NCBI RefSeq assembly: GCF_004791025.1
Contig: NZ_SRUO01000025.1
Coordinates: forward strand, 28,060 to 92,059
Origin: Mesorhizobium sp. M4B.F.Ca.ET.203.01.1.1
GTDB lineage: Bacteria; Pseudomonadota; Alphaproteobacteria; Rhizobiales; Rhizobiaceae
Direction: 5' to 3'
DNA length: 64,000 nucleotides
Numbering within the stretch: the stretch's first letter is position 1; each line of letters opens with the position of its first letter. The notes below the pieces were generated by a model that was not told the origin of the DNA, ran no database searches, and saw only the letters and a list, made by a program, of their open reading frames with translations. Of this stretch, positions 34,016-42,762 are shown one piece after another. A program made the position numbers and the translations under genes.

Positions 34016-34574
34016 GCACGGCGCGGTAGTCGCCGCTCGATGCTCCCGCTTCGACGGCAAGCGCGGCGCGGTCGAAGGCAGCGGCGAGCAATGCGGTCAG
34101 CGGCTCGATCGGCAGTCTTGCCATGGACTGCTCGCGCATCGCCGCGACGAGGCCTTCGCGCAGCGAGCGGTTGCCATGGCGGTTGTCGATCTCATCCATG
34201 GCGGAGCGGCCGAGCACGGCGGGCCCGTCGAGAAGCAGCAGGCGGGTGCGGCCCGGCGCCCGCATCGCCGCGAGATAGGCGTCCGAGCCGGCGATCAGCG
34301 CGTCGCGGGCAGGGAGCGATGCGGGCGAGGCGCGCTCGATCTCTTCGGCCACCGCGCCAGCCTCCTGCTCGACCACGGCGGCAAACAGCGCCTGCTTGTC
34401 GGCGAAATGGTGATAGAGCGCGCCGCGGGTGACGCCGGCGGCGGCGACGATCTCCGGCGTGCCGGTCTCGGCATAGGACTTTTCGGTGAATAGTTTTCGT
34501 GCGGCGTCGATCAGATCGGCGCGCGTCGCCTCGGTGCGGTCGCGGTTGGAGCGGCGCGAGGATTCTCGTTGCAT
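33948..34574 (-). CDS. TetR-family transcriptional regulator
   Basis: A 208-residue TetR repressor. The DNA-binding domain is textbook: YAETGTPEIVAAAGVTRGAL, then YHHFADKQALFAAVV. The C-terminal ligand domain is variable. The start codon lies inside the first of two tandem 17-base palindromes that it shares with the divergent glyoxalase-like gene, so both genes are probably repressed by this protein. The 3' end overlaps the convergent LysR gene by 68 bases. The inducer is unknown. Confidence 0.9.
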   Translation of the reverse strand: MQRESSRRSNRDRTEATRADLIDAARKLFTEKSYAETGTPEIVAAAGVTRGALYHHFADKQALFAAVVEQEAGAVAEEIERASPASLPARDALIAGSDAYLAAMRAPGRTRLLLLDGPAVLGRSAMDEIDNRHGNRSLREGLVAAMREQSMARLPIEPLTALLAAAFDRAALAVEAGASSGDYRAVLMALIDGLSPAPPRSTRPAPSR

Positions 34575-34618
34575 ACATGCAGCCTGTATGTTATTGCATT
34601 TACATGCAGACTGTATGT
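34573..34618. promoter_or_regulatory. Twin TetR operators
   Basis: ACATGCAGCCTGTATGT (34575-34591) and ACATGCAGACTGTATGT (34602-34618) are 27 bases apart and differ by one base. Each is a near-perfect palindrome (ACATnCAG-N-CTGnATGT). They span the start codon of the TetR gene and the promoter of the VOC gene. Confidence 0.72.
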
Positions 34619-34639
34619 TGTTTGACGGGAGAAGGAAAG

Positions 34640-35065
34640 ATGAAGACGACGAGCTACTATCCGGTGCTGATGACAGGCGACGTCGCCGGTACGAAAGAAT
34701 TTTATGTCGAGCATTTCGCCTTCAAGCCGCTGTTCGAGAGCGACTGGTATGTGCATCTGCAGTCGGCCGAGGACCGCCGGGTCAATCTCGGCATCGTCCA
34801 GGGCGACCACGAAACGATCCCGGAGGAAGGGCGGGGCCGCACGTCGGGCCTGCTGATCAATTTCGAGGTCCGCGACCCCGACGCGATCTATCAGCGGGTG
34901 CTGGCCGCCGGCCTGCCGATCCTCAGAACTCTCTGCGACGAACCTTTCGGCCAGCGCCATTTCATCACCAGGGATCCGAACGGCGTGCTGATCGACGTGA
35001 TCAAGCCGATCCCGCCGAGCCCCGAATTTCAGGCGCAGTTCGTGCAGGGAGCGGCGGCGGGCTGA
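34640..35065 (+). CDS. VOC-family (glyoxalase/bleomycin-resistance-like) protein
   Basis: A 141-residue vicinal-oxygen-chelate protein: two beta-alpha-beta-beta-beta modules, with YYPVLMTGDVAGTKEFYVEH at the start and FEVRDPDAIYQRVLAAGLPI in the middle, ending FITRDPNGVLIDVIKP. This metal-binding fold serves dioxygenases, glyoxalases and antibiotic-binding proteins; the last segment (RDPNG) is the usual one. Under the divergent TetR repressor it could handle an electrophile or drug. The start at 34640 follows GGAGAAGGAAAG. Confidence 0.85.
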   Translation: MKTTSYYPVLMTGDVAGTKEFYVEHFAFKPLFESDWYVHLQSAEDRRVNLGIVQGDHETIPEEGRGRTSGLLINFEVRDPDAIYQRVLAAGLPILRTLCDEPFGQRHFITRDPNGVLIDVIKPIPPSPEFQAQFVQGAAAG

Positions 35066-35292
35066 GCGGCGACCGTTGGCGGCAATTGTCGGCATGGCGA
35101 TGCCGACGGGCGGCCGCCTGGCGGGCTCGCGTGCCTCGCGAAGCAAAGCGCATGCTGTCGTTAAAGTCGCCCGTGATTTTCAAGTCACGGATGATCCAGG
35201 CGGCGGTTTCACTTTCCTGACGGCAATAATCCTTGCGAAAAACCTTGTTTGCCTATTGTATTGTTCAGCAATAGCGGTGTCGGGGGATAGCT

Positions 35293-38154
35293 ATGGCCAG
35301 TCGAGGAGAGGAATCAAATTCTGGCCCGTATACCGACAAATTCGAGAGGGTTCTGCGGGCGGAGTATGACGCCATCCTCGATCGCCGCCGCGCGCTCGGC
35401 GTCGATGCATCAAAAGATACTGGCGGCAAGCCCGATTCCGTTGCCAAGGGTGATCCGGCCTGGCTGTTTGGCGTGGCGCTTTCGGGTGGCGGGATAAGAT
35501 CGGCTTCGCTCTGCCTCGGCGCGCTTCAGGCACTCGACCAGTACAAGCTCATACCTCGGATCGACTATCTGTCGACGGTATCGGGCGGCGGCTACATCGG
35601 ATCGGCGATGATCGCCGACATGACGCGCCAGGAACTCGCGCCGGCGAAGAGTGGCAAGCGCAAGCGGCCCGATTTTCCCTTCGCCTCGGGCGACGACGTG
35701 CGCGACAACGCGCTGGTCGGCCACATCCGCGACAACAGCCGTTTCCTGGCGCCGCGCGGCTTCCAGGATATCACGCTGTCGATCGGCATTCTGATGCGCG
35801 GCTGGATGGTCAATGTCCTGCTGTTGCTGACGCTGATCCTGCCGCTGGCGACATTCGTCATCCTGACCAACCCGACCACCGATCATCTCGGGCACAGCAT
35901 CGTGCTCGACGTCGCCAACTGGCTCTTCGGCGACGATTGGGGCAAGGCGGGATGGGCCGCCAGCCTGCGATCGCTGGTGGCCAACCCGTTCGTGCTCTCG
36001 CGGTCGATGATGGTGGTTCTCGCCGTCTGGCTGGTCGTCTGGGGCTTGCGACGGTCCTATACCGACAGCTATGCCTTTGCGCGCAAAGGCGAGCGCCTGG
36101 AACAGGACAGCAATTGGGCCAAGGGCGGTCGCACCCTGCTGCTGGTCACTGCCGGCCTGCTCCTGATTGAAATTCAGCCGAAGATCATCCTGTGGCTGAT
36201 CGAGGTGACCTCTCCGAAGGCTGGTCATCGGCAGACGACAATGGAGACGCTCAAGGCGCTGATCACGGCGGCCGGGGCCATCGTCACAGCCACCGCCGCC
36301 TTCAGGGGCATTCTGATTTCCTGGCTGCAGAAGGCCCTGAATTCGCCGGGGATCGGACACCAGCTGCGCGGCTATCTGGCGCGCGCGGCATTTCTCGCAC
36401 TCGGTCTTGCCCTGCCCCTGCTGATCTACGGCTTCTTTCTGTTGATCACGATCTGGGGCATCAAGATCTTTTCGCCGATCACGATCTGGGGCTTCGACGT
36501 GTCGTGGCTGTTTGGCCGCGACAGTGGCTATGCCTACGGTCCAGCCTGGCTGACGGCCGACAATCGCGTCCTGTTCACGATCCTTGTCATATCGATGGCG
36601 CTGTTTCTGGCGGCGCGAACCTTTGTGGTTCGCTATCTCGCCGACGATCTGGCCCCCGGTCGGCTCAGTGGCTTCTTTGGCGCGATGAGGCATGACTATA
36701 GCGGATCGGTGGTCATCAAGGTGCTGCTGCTCATTGCATGCTCAGCCATTTTCGCCGTGGCCGCCAGAATGGCGAAAGGGGTCTGGCAGCACGACGAATC
36801 CACCGTGCTGCTCAACTATCTGGCCATCAGCGCCATCGTCACAATGGTGGCCTTCAACTTCACCGAGAACGCCAATGGGTTGCACCGCCTTTACCGCGAC
36901 CGGCTTCGGCAGGCATTTCGCCTCGGCGGCAGCGAAGACCAGGCCGACATCGCGCTGGATGCCCTCGGCGCGATGGCGCCCTATCTGTTGATAAACGGCA
37001 CGTTGAATGTGCGCCGCGCCAGGGATGCCGGGCAAACAGCCGGTCCTCCGAAGAGGTCCGTTCTCGTCCGCGCGATCCGCTGGGTGGGCGCCAAGGTTGC
37101 CGCAGCCATAAGGTTGAGGGCCTGGTGGGGCGGGCCGGATATCATTCTGCCGGGCCACCATCGGCCAATCGCGCCCCCACCTGCCGTGCAAGTCCACAGC
37201 CTTCCCGAGGCCGACCCGAGCAAGAGAGGGCGCAACGCCGAATTCTTCCTGTTTTCAAAACATTTCGTCGGCAGCACCTCGACCGGATATGCGTCCTCGA
37301 CAGCAATGGCCAAGGCAGAGGGGCAGTTGGACCTCGCGGCAGCAGCGGCGATCTCGGGGGCCGCCATCTCCTCCAGCATGGGTCGCACCAGCCTCGGCCT
37401 GCTTGGGCCGACGCTTGCCCTGCTCAACCTGCGACTGGGGTTCTGGCTTCCCAACCCGAGCGGGATTGCGCTTGGAAAGCGGCCCCCGCGGCGCAGTTGG
37501 GAAGATATCCTGCGGCTGTATCTGCTCGCGGAGGCGACGGGGCAGCTGAGGTCCGACAGTTCGCGGGTCTACATCACCGATGGCGGCCACATCGACAATA
37601 TCGGCCTCTACCAACTGCTCAAGCGCAGGTGCAAGCTGATCATCGTGGTCGACGCCGAGGCCGATGCCGGCATGAATTTCGGCGCCTTCACCGACGTCCA
37701 ACGCTTCGCGCGGATCGATCTCGGCGTGCGCATCTCGCTCGACTGGCGACCGGTCAGGGACGCGGCGCTGGCGCGCGACGCCAACCGCACCAAGATCGTC
37801 CCGCCGGAATCGGATTTGCATCTGCGGCATTTCGCGGTCGGCAAGATCCTCTACGAGAATGATCCGGTCGAAGGCATCCTTGTCTACGTCAAGGCGTCGG
37901 TTACCGGCGATGAGCCCGACTATGTCCTCGATTACGAGCGTCGCTACCCGCTTTTCCCGCATGAATCGACCAGCGATCAGTTCTTCTCGGAAGAGCAGAT
38001 GGAGGCCTATCGCGCACTTGGCTTCCACGCCATGCGGGTGGCGCTGCGCGAACGGCCGCATACGGCTGAGATCAAGGCCGAGGACAGCGCGCAGGCAAGT
38101 CTGGTTGCCTTGCTGAAGATGCGTCTGGGCAATCAGGGGCAAGAGATCAGATAG
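35293..38154 (+). CDS. Giant membrane-embedded patatin-like phospholipase
   Basis: A 953-residue protein with a patatin hydrolase core. The oxyanion loop GGGIRS is at 65-70, the nucleophile elbow STVSGGG has Ser97, and the catalytic Asp is in DGGHIDN (Asp763). Between the two halves of the active site lie ~600 residues with about six to eight membrane helices (for example around 172-196, 240-260, 368-385, 423-440, 476-492). Such proteins cleave acyl chains from lipids. It is monocistronic, with no obvious partner, after a 227-base region without a gene. The same layout occurs in uncharacterised rhizobial proteins; the role in the envelope is unknown. Confidence 0.85.
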   Translation: MASRGEESNSGPYTDKFERVLRAEYDAILDRRRALGVDASKDTGGKPDSVAKGDPAWLFGVALSGGGIRSASLCLGALQALDQYKLIPRIDYLSTVSGGGYIGSAMIADMTRQELAPAKSGKRKRPDFPFASGDDVRDNALVGHIRDNSRFLAPRGFQDITLSIGILMRGWMVNVLLLLTLILPLATFVILTNPTTDHLGHSIVLDVANWLFGDDWGKAGWAASLRSLVANPFVLSRSMMVVLAVWLVVWGLRRSYTDSYAFARKGERLEQDSNWAKGGRTLLLVTAGLLLIEIQPKIILWLIEVTSPKAGHRQTTMETLKALITAAGAIVTATAAFRGILISWLQKALNSPGIGHQLRGYLARAAFLALGLALPLLIYGFFLLITIWGIKIFSPITIWGFDVSWLFGRDSGYAYGPAWLTADNRVLFTILVISMALFLAARTFVVRYLADDLAPGRLSGFFGAMRHDYSGSVVIKVLLLIACSAIFAVAARMAKGVWQHDESTVLLNYLAISAIVTMVAFNFTENANGLHRLYRDRLRQAFRLGGSEDQADIALDALGAMAPYLLINGTLNVRRARDAGQTAGPPKRSVLVRAIRWVGAKVAAAIRLRAWWGGPDIILPGHHRPIAPPPAVQVHSLPEADPSKRGRNAEFFLFSKHFVGSTSTGYASSTAMAKAEGQLDLAAAAAISGAAISSSMGRTSLGLLGPTLALLNLRLGFWLPNPSGIALGKRPPRRSWEDILRLYLLAEATGQLRSDSSRVYITDGGHIDNIGLYQLLKRRCKLIIVVDAEADAGMNFGAFTDVQRFARIDLGVRISLDWRPVRDAALARDANRTKIVPPESDLHLRHFAVGKILYENDPVEGILVYVKASVTGDEPDYVLDYERRYPLFPHESTSDQFFSEEQMEAYRALGFHAMRVALRERPHTAEIKAEDSAQASLVALLKMRLGNQGQEIR

Positions 38155-38202
38155 CGCATCGGGGACGCCCCGACGATTACCGGGGCGTTGGGAGCAGGTC
38201 GC

Positions 38203-39153
38203 TCAGTTCGGCCTTGCCACCGGCGTCACCGCGACCTGGCTGACGCCGGTCCGCCGCACCACGGTGCAAAGCGTCTCGCGGCCGATGCGCTCGGCGTCGA
38301 GCATGCGCACGAGGTCGTCGACGCCGGTGACCGGACGGCCATCTATCGCGGCGATGATGTCGCCTTCCTTCAGCCCGGCCCTTGCCGCCGGGCTGTTCTT
38401 TTCGACGCTGCGCAGGCGCACGGCGGTGCTGCTCGAGACCTGCGACAGAAGGGCGGCGCGGCGCGGCAAATTGGTGGTGTCGGCGGAGACGCCGATGAAG
38501 GCGCGGCGCACGCGGCCGAAGCGGATGATCTCCGAAATGACGAAATTGGCGGTGTTGGAGGCGACGGCGAAGGCAATGCCTTGCGCGCCATGGATCATGG
38601 CGGTGTTGACACCGATCACCTCGCCCGCCGACGACACCAGCGGCCCGCCGGAATTGCCGGGGTTGAGCGCCGCGTCGGTCTGGATGACGTCGTCGATCAG
38701 CCGTCCGGTCGAGGCGCGCATCGAGCGGCCGAGCGCGGAGACGACGCCGGCGGTGACGGTCCATTCGAAACCGAGCGGATTGCCGATGGCGATCGCGATC
38801 TGGCCGCGCCTCAGCCGCTTGGAATCGCCGAGCGGCGCGACATCGGTGAAGCTGCCGTCGGCGCGCACCAGGGCGATGTCGGTGTCGGGATCGCGGCCGA
38901 GCACGCGGCCTTCGCGCGACGCGCCGTCCGGCATCGAGACGCGCACGGCGCGCGCGTCGCCGACGACATGGAAGTTGGTGACGACCAGGCCATCCGGCGT
39001 GATGACGAAACCGGAGCCATGGCCGCCGGCGCCGCCGACACGCTCGATGCGGCAGACGGCGGGACCGATGCGGTCGACCGCGTCGGCGACGGTCGCCGAA
39101 TAGGCGTCGAGCAAGGCTTCGTCGGATTGGAGTTTGGCGGCGGCGAGGGCCAT
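38203..39153 (-). CDS. HtrA/DegP-like serine protease with one PDZ domain, no signal peptide
   Basis: A 316-residue trypsin-like S1C protease. The triad is His62 (TNFHVV), Asp92 (DTDIALV) and Ser168 (NPGNSGGP), followed by one PDZ domain at about 215-305 (EKNSPAARAGLKEGDIIAAI). No signal peptide or anchor is visible (MALAAAKLQSDEALLDAY), so it is probably cytoplasmic, unlike DegP. It is divergent to a gene for a related but catalytically dead protein, which suggests a functional pair. Confidence 0.9.
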   Translation of the reverse strand: MALAAAKLQSDEALLDAYSATVADAVDRIGPAVCRIERVGGAGGHGSGFVITPDGLVVTNFHVVGDARAVRVSMPDGASREGRVLGRDPDTDIALVRADGSFTDVAPLGDSKRLRRGQIAIAIGNPLGFEWTVTAGVVSALGRSMRASTGRLIDDVIQTDAALNPGNSGGPLVSSAGEVIGVNTAMIHGAQGIAFAVASNTANFVISEIIRFGRVRRAFIGVSADTTNLPRRAALLSQVSSSTAVRLRSVEKNSPAARAGLKEGDIIAAIDGRPVTGVDDLVRMLDAERIGRETLCTVVRRTGVSQVAVTPVARPN

Positions 39154-39319
39154 GGGAAGGGCTCCGTGGTATCAGGCGCAAGGATGATTATATGTGCGGA
39201 GCGGCCCGTTCGGCCGCGACCTGACCAGATGGCCAGTCGCGCGGCCGACTGGCCATGAGGCGAGTACCGGCCGGCGTCCTGTCGAGCGATATCTGGGTAA
39301 TCGCAAACCCAGGAGAACA

Positions 39320-40195
39320 ATGATGAGCGACTTCAATTTGAGCGCATTTTCCGACGCAATCGCCGATCTCGCGGCAGCGGCCGCGCCGGCGACGGCGAGC
39401 CTTGCAACCCATCATCATCGGACAGCGAGCGCCTTCCACTGGCGCGACGGCTATTTCGTCACCGCCGAGGAAGTCGTGGAGGCGGGCGAGGAGATCGAAC
39501 TGACGCTGGCTTCGGGCGAGACGGTCAAGGCCGAGCTTGTCGGCCGCGATCCCTCGACCGGCGTTGCCCTGCTGAAGCCCGCCGGCGCGGCAGGCACGGC
39601 CTCACTCGCCAAGGCGGATGCGGTGCGGCCTGGTAATGTCGCCGTCGCCATCGGCAACAGCGACGGCGCAGCACTTGCCGTGTTCGGTTCGGTCGGCGAG
39701 GTCGGTCCGGCCTGGCGCTCGATGCGCGGCGGGACGATCGACCGGCGCATCAATCTCGCCGTCAACGCCGGCTCACGCTTCGAGGGTGGACCCGTGCTCG
39801 ATGCCAGGGGCGGGCTGATCGGCATGCTCCTGTTCGGGCCGCGCCGGCGGGCACTGGTCATGCCTTACGAGACGATCGAGCGGGCGGTGGCGACGCTGCG
39901 CGAGAAGGGGCACGTCGCACGCGGTTATCTCGGCGCCGGCCTGCATCCGGTCCACAACAGCGACACCCACGGCGCGATGGTGATGAGCCTCGACGACAAC
40001 GGTCCGGCCAAGGCCGCCGGCCTGCATCTCGGCGACATAATCGTGGCATGGAACGGCGAAGCGGTGCAGGGTCCGCGTGACCTGATCCGCAAGCTCGGAC
40101 CGGACAGCGCCGGGGCGTCGGTGACGCTCGGCGTCGTGCGCGGCGGCGAGGCGCGCGATGTTGCCGTGACCATCGGCGAGAAGCCGCTGAGCTGA
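39320..40195 (+). CDS. Catalytically dead HtrA-like protein with PDZ domain
   Basis: A 291-residue protein that follows the HtrA fold of its divergent neighbour but has lost the whole triad: His becomes Glu51 (FVTAEEVV), Asp becomes Gly81 (STGVALL) and Ser becomes Glu155 (GSRFEGGP). The PDZ domain is kept (DDNGPAKAAGLHLGDIIVAW). The reading frame is intact, so this is a pseudo-enzyme and not a pseudogene. It may bind peptides or regulate the active protease. It forms an operon with the LuxR-type gene, whose start is 4 bases downstream of its stop. Start: AGGAGAACA before ATG 39320. Confidence 0.85.
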   Translation: MMSDFNLSAFSDAIADLAAAAAPATASLATHHHRTASAFHWRDGYFVTAEEVVEAGEEIELTLASGETVKAELVGRDPSTGVALLKPAGAAGTASLAKADAVRPGNVAVAIGNSDGAALAVFGSVGEVGPAWRSMRGGTIDRRINLAVNAGSRFEGGPVLDARGGLIGMLLFGPRRRALVMPYETIERAVATLREKGHVARGYLGAGLHPVHNSDTHGAMVMSLDDNGPAKAAGLHLGDIIVAWNGEAVQGPRDLIRKLGPDSAGASVTLGVVRGGEARDVAVTIGEKPLS

Positions 40196-40199
40196 GGGC

Positions 40200-40865
40200 A
40201 TGATGGCGGTCGCGGCGATAGCAAACCACAGGAAGGCGGATCAGGCCGCCGCGGAGCGGCGGCTGACCGTGCTGATCGCGCTCGGCAACGCCGCGCGGGC
40301 CGAGCAACTGTCCGAGGCGCTCGCCGCAACCGGCGATCTGCTGCCGGTCATGGCCGGGAACCGATCAGGACAGGCCGTGGATGTCGCCATCATCGACGAG
40401 GATGGCCTGGAGGGCAGGGCGATCGATGCTGCGCTGCCCAGGGTGCTGCTGTCGCGGCGTCCCGGCCATGAACAGCCCGCCGACAGCGTGCTTGCCGTGC
40501 TGCCCGCTTCGTCCGACGAATTGCTGATCGCCGCTGCCGCGCGGCTTGCAGCCGCCGGCTACCGCATTTCGGGCTCTGACCGGCCGCTGACCGGTCGGCA
40601 CGACGACCTCTCCTTCCATGACGGCGACCCGTTCGAAGAGGAGCCGGGAGACACGAACGCTGCCCGGCCAACGCTTTCGCCGCGCGAGGCGGAAGTGCTG
40701 GCGCTGCTTGCCGAAGGCGCGCCCAACAAGGTGATCGCCCGGCGCCTCGGCATTTCCGTGCACACGGCGAAGTTCCATGTCGCGGCGATCCTGATCAAGC
40801 TCGGCGCCGCCAATCGCACCGATGCGATCGCCATTGCCATGCGGCAGGGACTGGTTCTGGTCTGA
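40200..40865 (+). CDS. LuxR-type HTH regulator with degenerate receiver-like domain
   Basis: A 221-residue protein. The C-terminal GerE/LuxR helix-turn-helix is clear (LSPREAEVLALLAEGAPNKV, then SVHTAKFHVAAILIKLG). The N-terminal ~130 residues look like a response-regulator fold (RLTVLIALGNAARAEQLSEAL, DVAIIDEDGLEG), but I cannot identify the usual acidic pocket or Lys, so phosphorylation is doubtful. It sits directly behind the dead protease gene, probably in one transcript, and may respond to peptides or stress sensed by that protein. Start could be 40200 or 40203. Confidence 0.82.
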   Translation: MMAVAAIANHRKADQAAAERRLTVLIALGNAARAEQLSEALAATGDLLPVMAGNRSGQAVDVAIIDEDGLEGRAIDAALPRVLLSRRPGHEQPADSVLAVLPASSDELLIAAAARLAAAGYRISGSDRPLTGRHDDLSFHDGDPFEEEPGDTNAARPTLSPREAEVLALLAEGAPNKVIARRLGISVHTAKFHVAAILIKLGAANRTDAIAIAMRQGLVLV

Positions 40866-41052
40866 GGGCCTATTGATATTCCGGTGAGGCCGGCCTGCGA
40901 ATGGTGGCGTCCTGCGCTTCCGGTGCTCACGCCTGGCCTCGTTTCTGGACCCGACGCAGCGTAACCCGCTCGCGGCGGGTCGGGCCTTGCGCTCTGGTCG
41001 CCTGCCGCGCAAAGGTTCGCGCCTGCGATGTAGTCAAGGAAGCGGAGGAAAG

Positions 41053-41919
41053 ATGTCGCTCAAGGGAAAGACGCTGTTCATCTCCGGCGGGTCGCGTGGC
41101 ATCGGGCTGGCGATCGCGCTGCGCGCGGCGCGCGACGGCGCCAATGTGACGATCGCCGCCAAGACCGCCGAGCCGCATCCGAAGCTGCCGGGCACGATCT
41201 ACACCGCTGCCGAGGAGATCGAGCAGGCCGGCGGCAAGGCGCTGCCGGTGCTCTGCGACATACGCGAGGAGGCGCAGGTCGCCGAGGCAGTCGTGAGAAC
41301 CGTCGAGCGGTTCGGCGGCATCGACATCTGCGTCAACAACGCCAGCGCCGTCCAGCTCACCGGCACGCTGGAGACCGACATGAAGCGCTACGATCTGATG
41401 CACCAGATCAACACGCGCGGCACTTTCCTGGTTTCCAAAATGTGCATTCCGCACCTGAAGTTGGCAAAGAACCCTCACATCCTGAATCTGGCGCCGCCGC
41501 TCGACATGAAGGCCAAATGGTTCAAGAACCATGTCGCCTACACAATGGCCAAGTTCGGCATGTCGATGTGCACGCTGGGCATGAGCGCGGAGTTCGCCAG
41601 GGACGGCATCGCCGTCAACTCGCTGTGGCCGATCTCGACCATCGACACAGCCGCGGTACGCAACCTGCTCGGCGGCGCGGCAGTGGCGGCGATGAGCCGT
41701 TCGCCCGACATCATGGCCGACGCCGCGCATGCGATCTTCCTGCGCCCGTCGCGCGAGGCGACCGGCAATTTCTACATCGACGAGGAGGTGCTGCGCGCCG
41801 AGGGCGTCAGCGATTTTTCCGTCTACGCGCCCGGCGCGACAGGGCCTCTCGCCGGCGACTTCTTCGTGCCGGACGAGGTGTTTGCCCGCACGGAAAGCAA
41901 GATCAAAACCATCTACTGA
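41053..41919 (+). CDS. HSDL2-like short-chain dehydrogenase
   Basis: A 288-residue SDR very close in pattern to animal hydroxysteroid dehydrogenase-like protein 2: SGGSRGIGLAIALRAARDGA, AAKTAEPHPKLPGTIYTAAE, then WFKNHVAYTMAKFGMSM and SREATGNFYIDEEVL. The catalytic Tyr and Lys (YTMAK) are present, but the usual Ser position reads LNLAPPL with Ala where HSDL2 has Ser, so activity may be altered. The substrate is unknown; a fatty-acyl role is suspected for the family. It is a single gene with an AGGAAAG site. Confidence 0.88.
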   Translation: MSLKGKTLFISGGSRGIGLAIALRAARDGANVTIAAKTAEPHPKLPGTIYTAAEEIEQAGGKALPVLCDIREEAQVAEAVVRTVERFGGIDICVNNASAVQLTGTLETDMKRYDLMHQINTRGTFLVSKMCIPHLKLAKNPHILNLAPPLDMKAKWFKNHVAYTMAKFGMSMCTLGMSAEFARDGIAVNSLWPISTIDTAAVRNLLGGAAVAAMSRSPDIMADAAHAIFLRPSREATGNFYIDEEVLRAEGVSDFSVYAPGATGPLAGDFFVPDEVFARTESKIKTIY

Positions 41920-41937
41920 GGGGCAGCGGGCGAGGCC

Positions 41938-42453
41938 TCAGTCCTCAACCTTCTTGCCTTTGGCCAAACCCATCAGCCGGTCGATATAGGCCAGCATCAG
42001 CGCCGAGAGGACGAAGGCGAGGTGGATGATGGTCAGCCACATCAGCTGGTCTGTCGTGTAGGAGACGGAATTCAGGAAGACCTGCAGCAGGTGGATCGAC
42101 GAGATGGCGACGATGGTCGAGGCCACCTTGACCTTGAGCGAGCCGACATCGATCGTTCCCAGCCAGTGCACCTTGCCGTCATTCTCGTCGAAGCGGCTGA
42201 CGAAATTCTCGTAGCCGGAGATGATCACCATCACCACCAGCGAGGCGACCAGGGCGGCGTCAATCAGGCCGAGCATCTTCAGGATCGTATCGGTGTCGCC
42301 GAGCGTCAGGGCGTTGAAAGCGAACTCGTAGAGCTTCTTGCCGAACGACACCGCGTAGATGGCGAGCGCAAGGCCGAGCCCGATATAGAAGACGACCAGC
42401 AGCCAGCGCGTGGCGAGAATGATCGATTCGATGGCGAGTTCGAGGCGTTTCAT
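41938..42453 (-). CDS. YqhA-family (UPF0114) inner-membrane protein
   Basis: A 171-residue protein with four membrane helices. It has the family start RLELAIESIILATRWLLVVF, the LIDAALVASLVVMVIISGYE helix and the FVSRFDEN loop, then LKVKVASTIVAISSIHLLQ. The function is unknown. The start at 42453 (MKRLELAIES) is the conserved one; the frame continues upstream to 42627 through terminator-like hairpins and is not coding there. Confidence 0.88.
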   Translation of the reverse strand: MKRLELAIESIILATRWLLVVFYIGLGLALAIYAVSFGKKLYEFAFNALTLGDTDTILKMLGLIDAALVASLVVMVIISGYENFVSRFDENDGKVHWLGTIDVGSLKVKVASTIVAISSIHLLQVFLNSVSYTTDQLMWLTIIHLAFVLSALMLAYIDRLMGLAKGKKVED

Positions 42454-42514
42454 GCGCTGTTCCGCTCCTGCTTTCAGTGGCGTTTTTTCAGGCAACCCGC
42501 AGTTGTTTGCAAGG

Positions 42515-42549
42515 CCAAAACAAAACCCCGCCGGAAGGGACCGGCGGGG
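42515..42549 (-). terminator. Intrinsic terminator on the minus strand
   Basis: On the minus strand CCCCGCCGG and CCGGCGGGG pair around a 6-base loop and are followed by TTTTGTTTTG. It lies between the OmpA gene and the YqhA gene and would end the OmpA transcript. Confidence 0.8.
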
Positions 42550-42683
42550 CTCATGTGTCCCGCTGGAGTCGGGACAGGGCAGGGAACGCCCTGTCGAGAA
42601 TCTGGGTACATCAATCCGACAATTCAATGAAGCCGGCCGAATCGGGGCTCAATTCTCCTTGAGCGTCAAACCCGTGGCGCGTT

Positions 42684-42753
42684 GCCCATCCCGGCCAAAC
42701 CGGGATGGGCTCCTGTTGTCACCCTGATTCCAGAAGCCGTCTTATGCTTCTGG
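42684..42753. repeat. Two further hairpins behind the OmpA gene
   Basis: GCCCATCCCGG / CCGGGATGGGC (42684-42710) and CCAGAAGC / GCTTCTGG (42730-42753) are perfect inverted repeats with 5-8 base loops. The second ends 9 bases before the OmpA stop codon. They could be mRNA 3' stabilisers. Confidence 0.65.
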
Positions 42754-42762
42754 AACAGCTCG

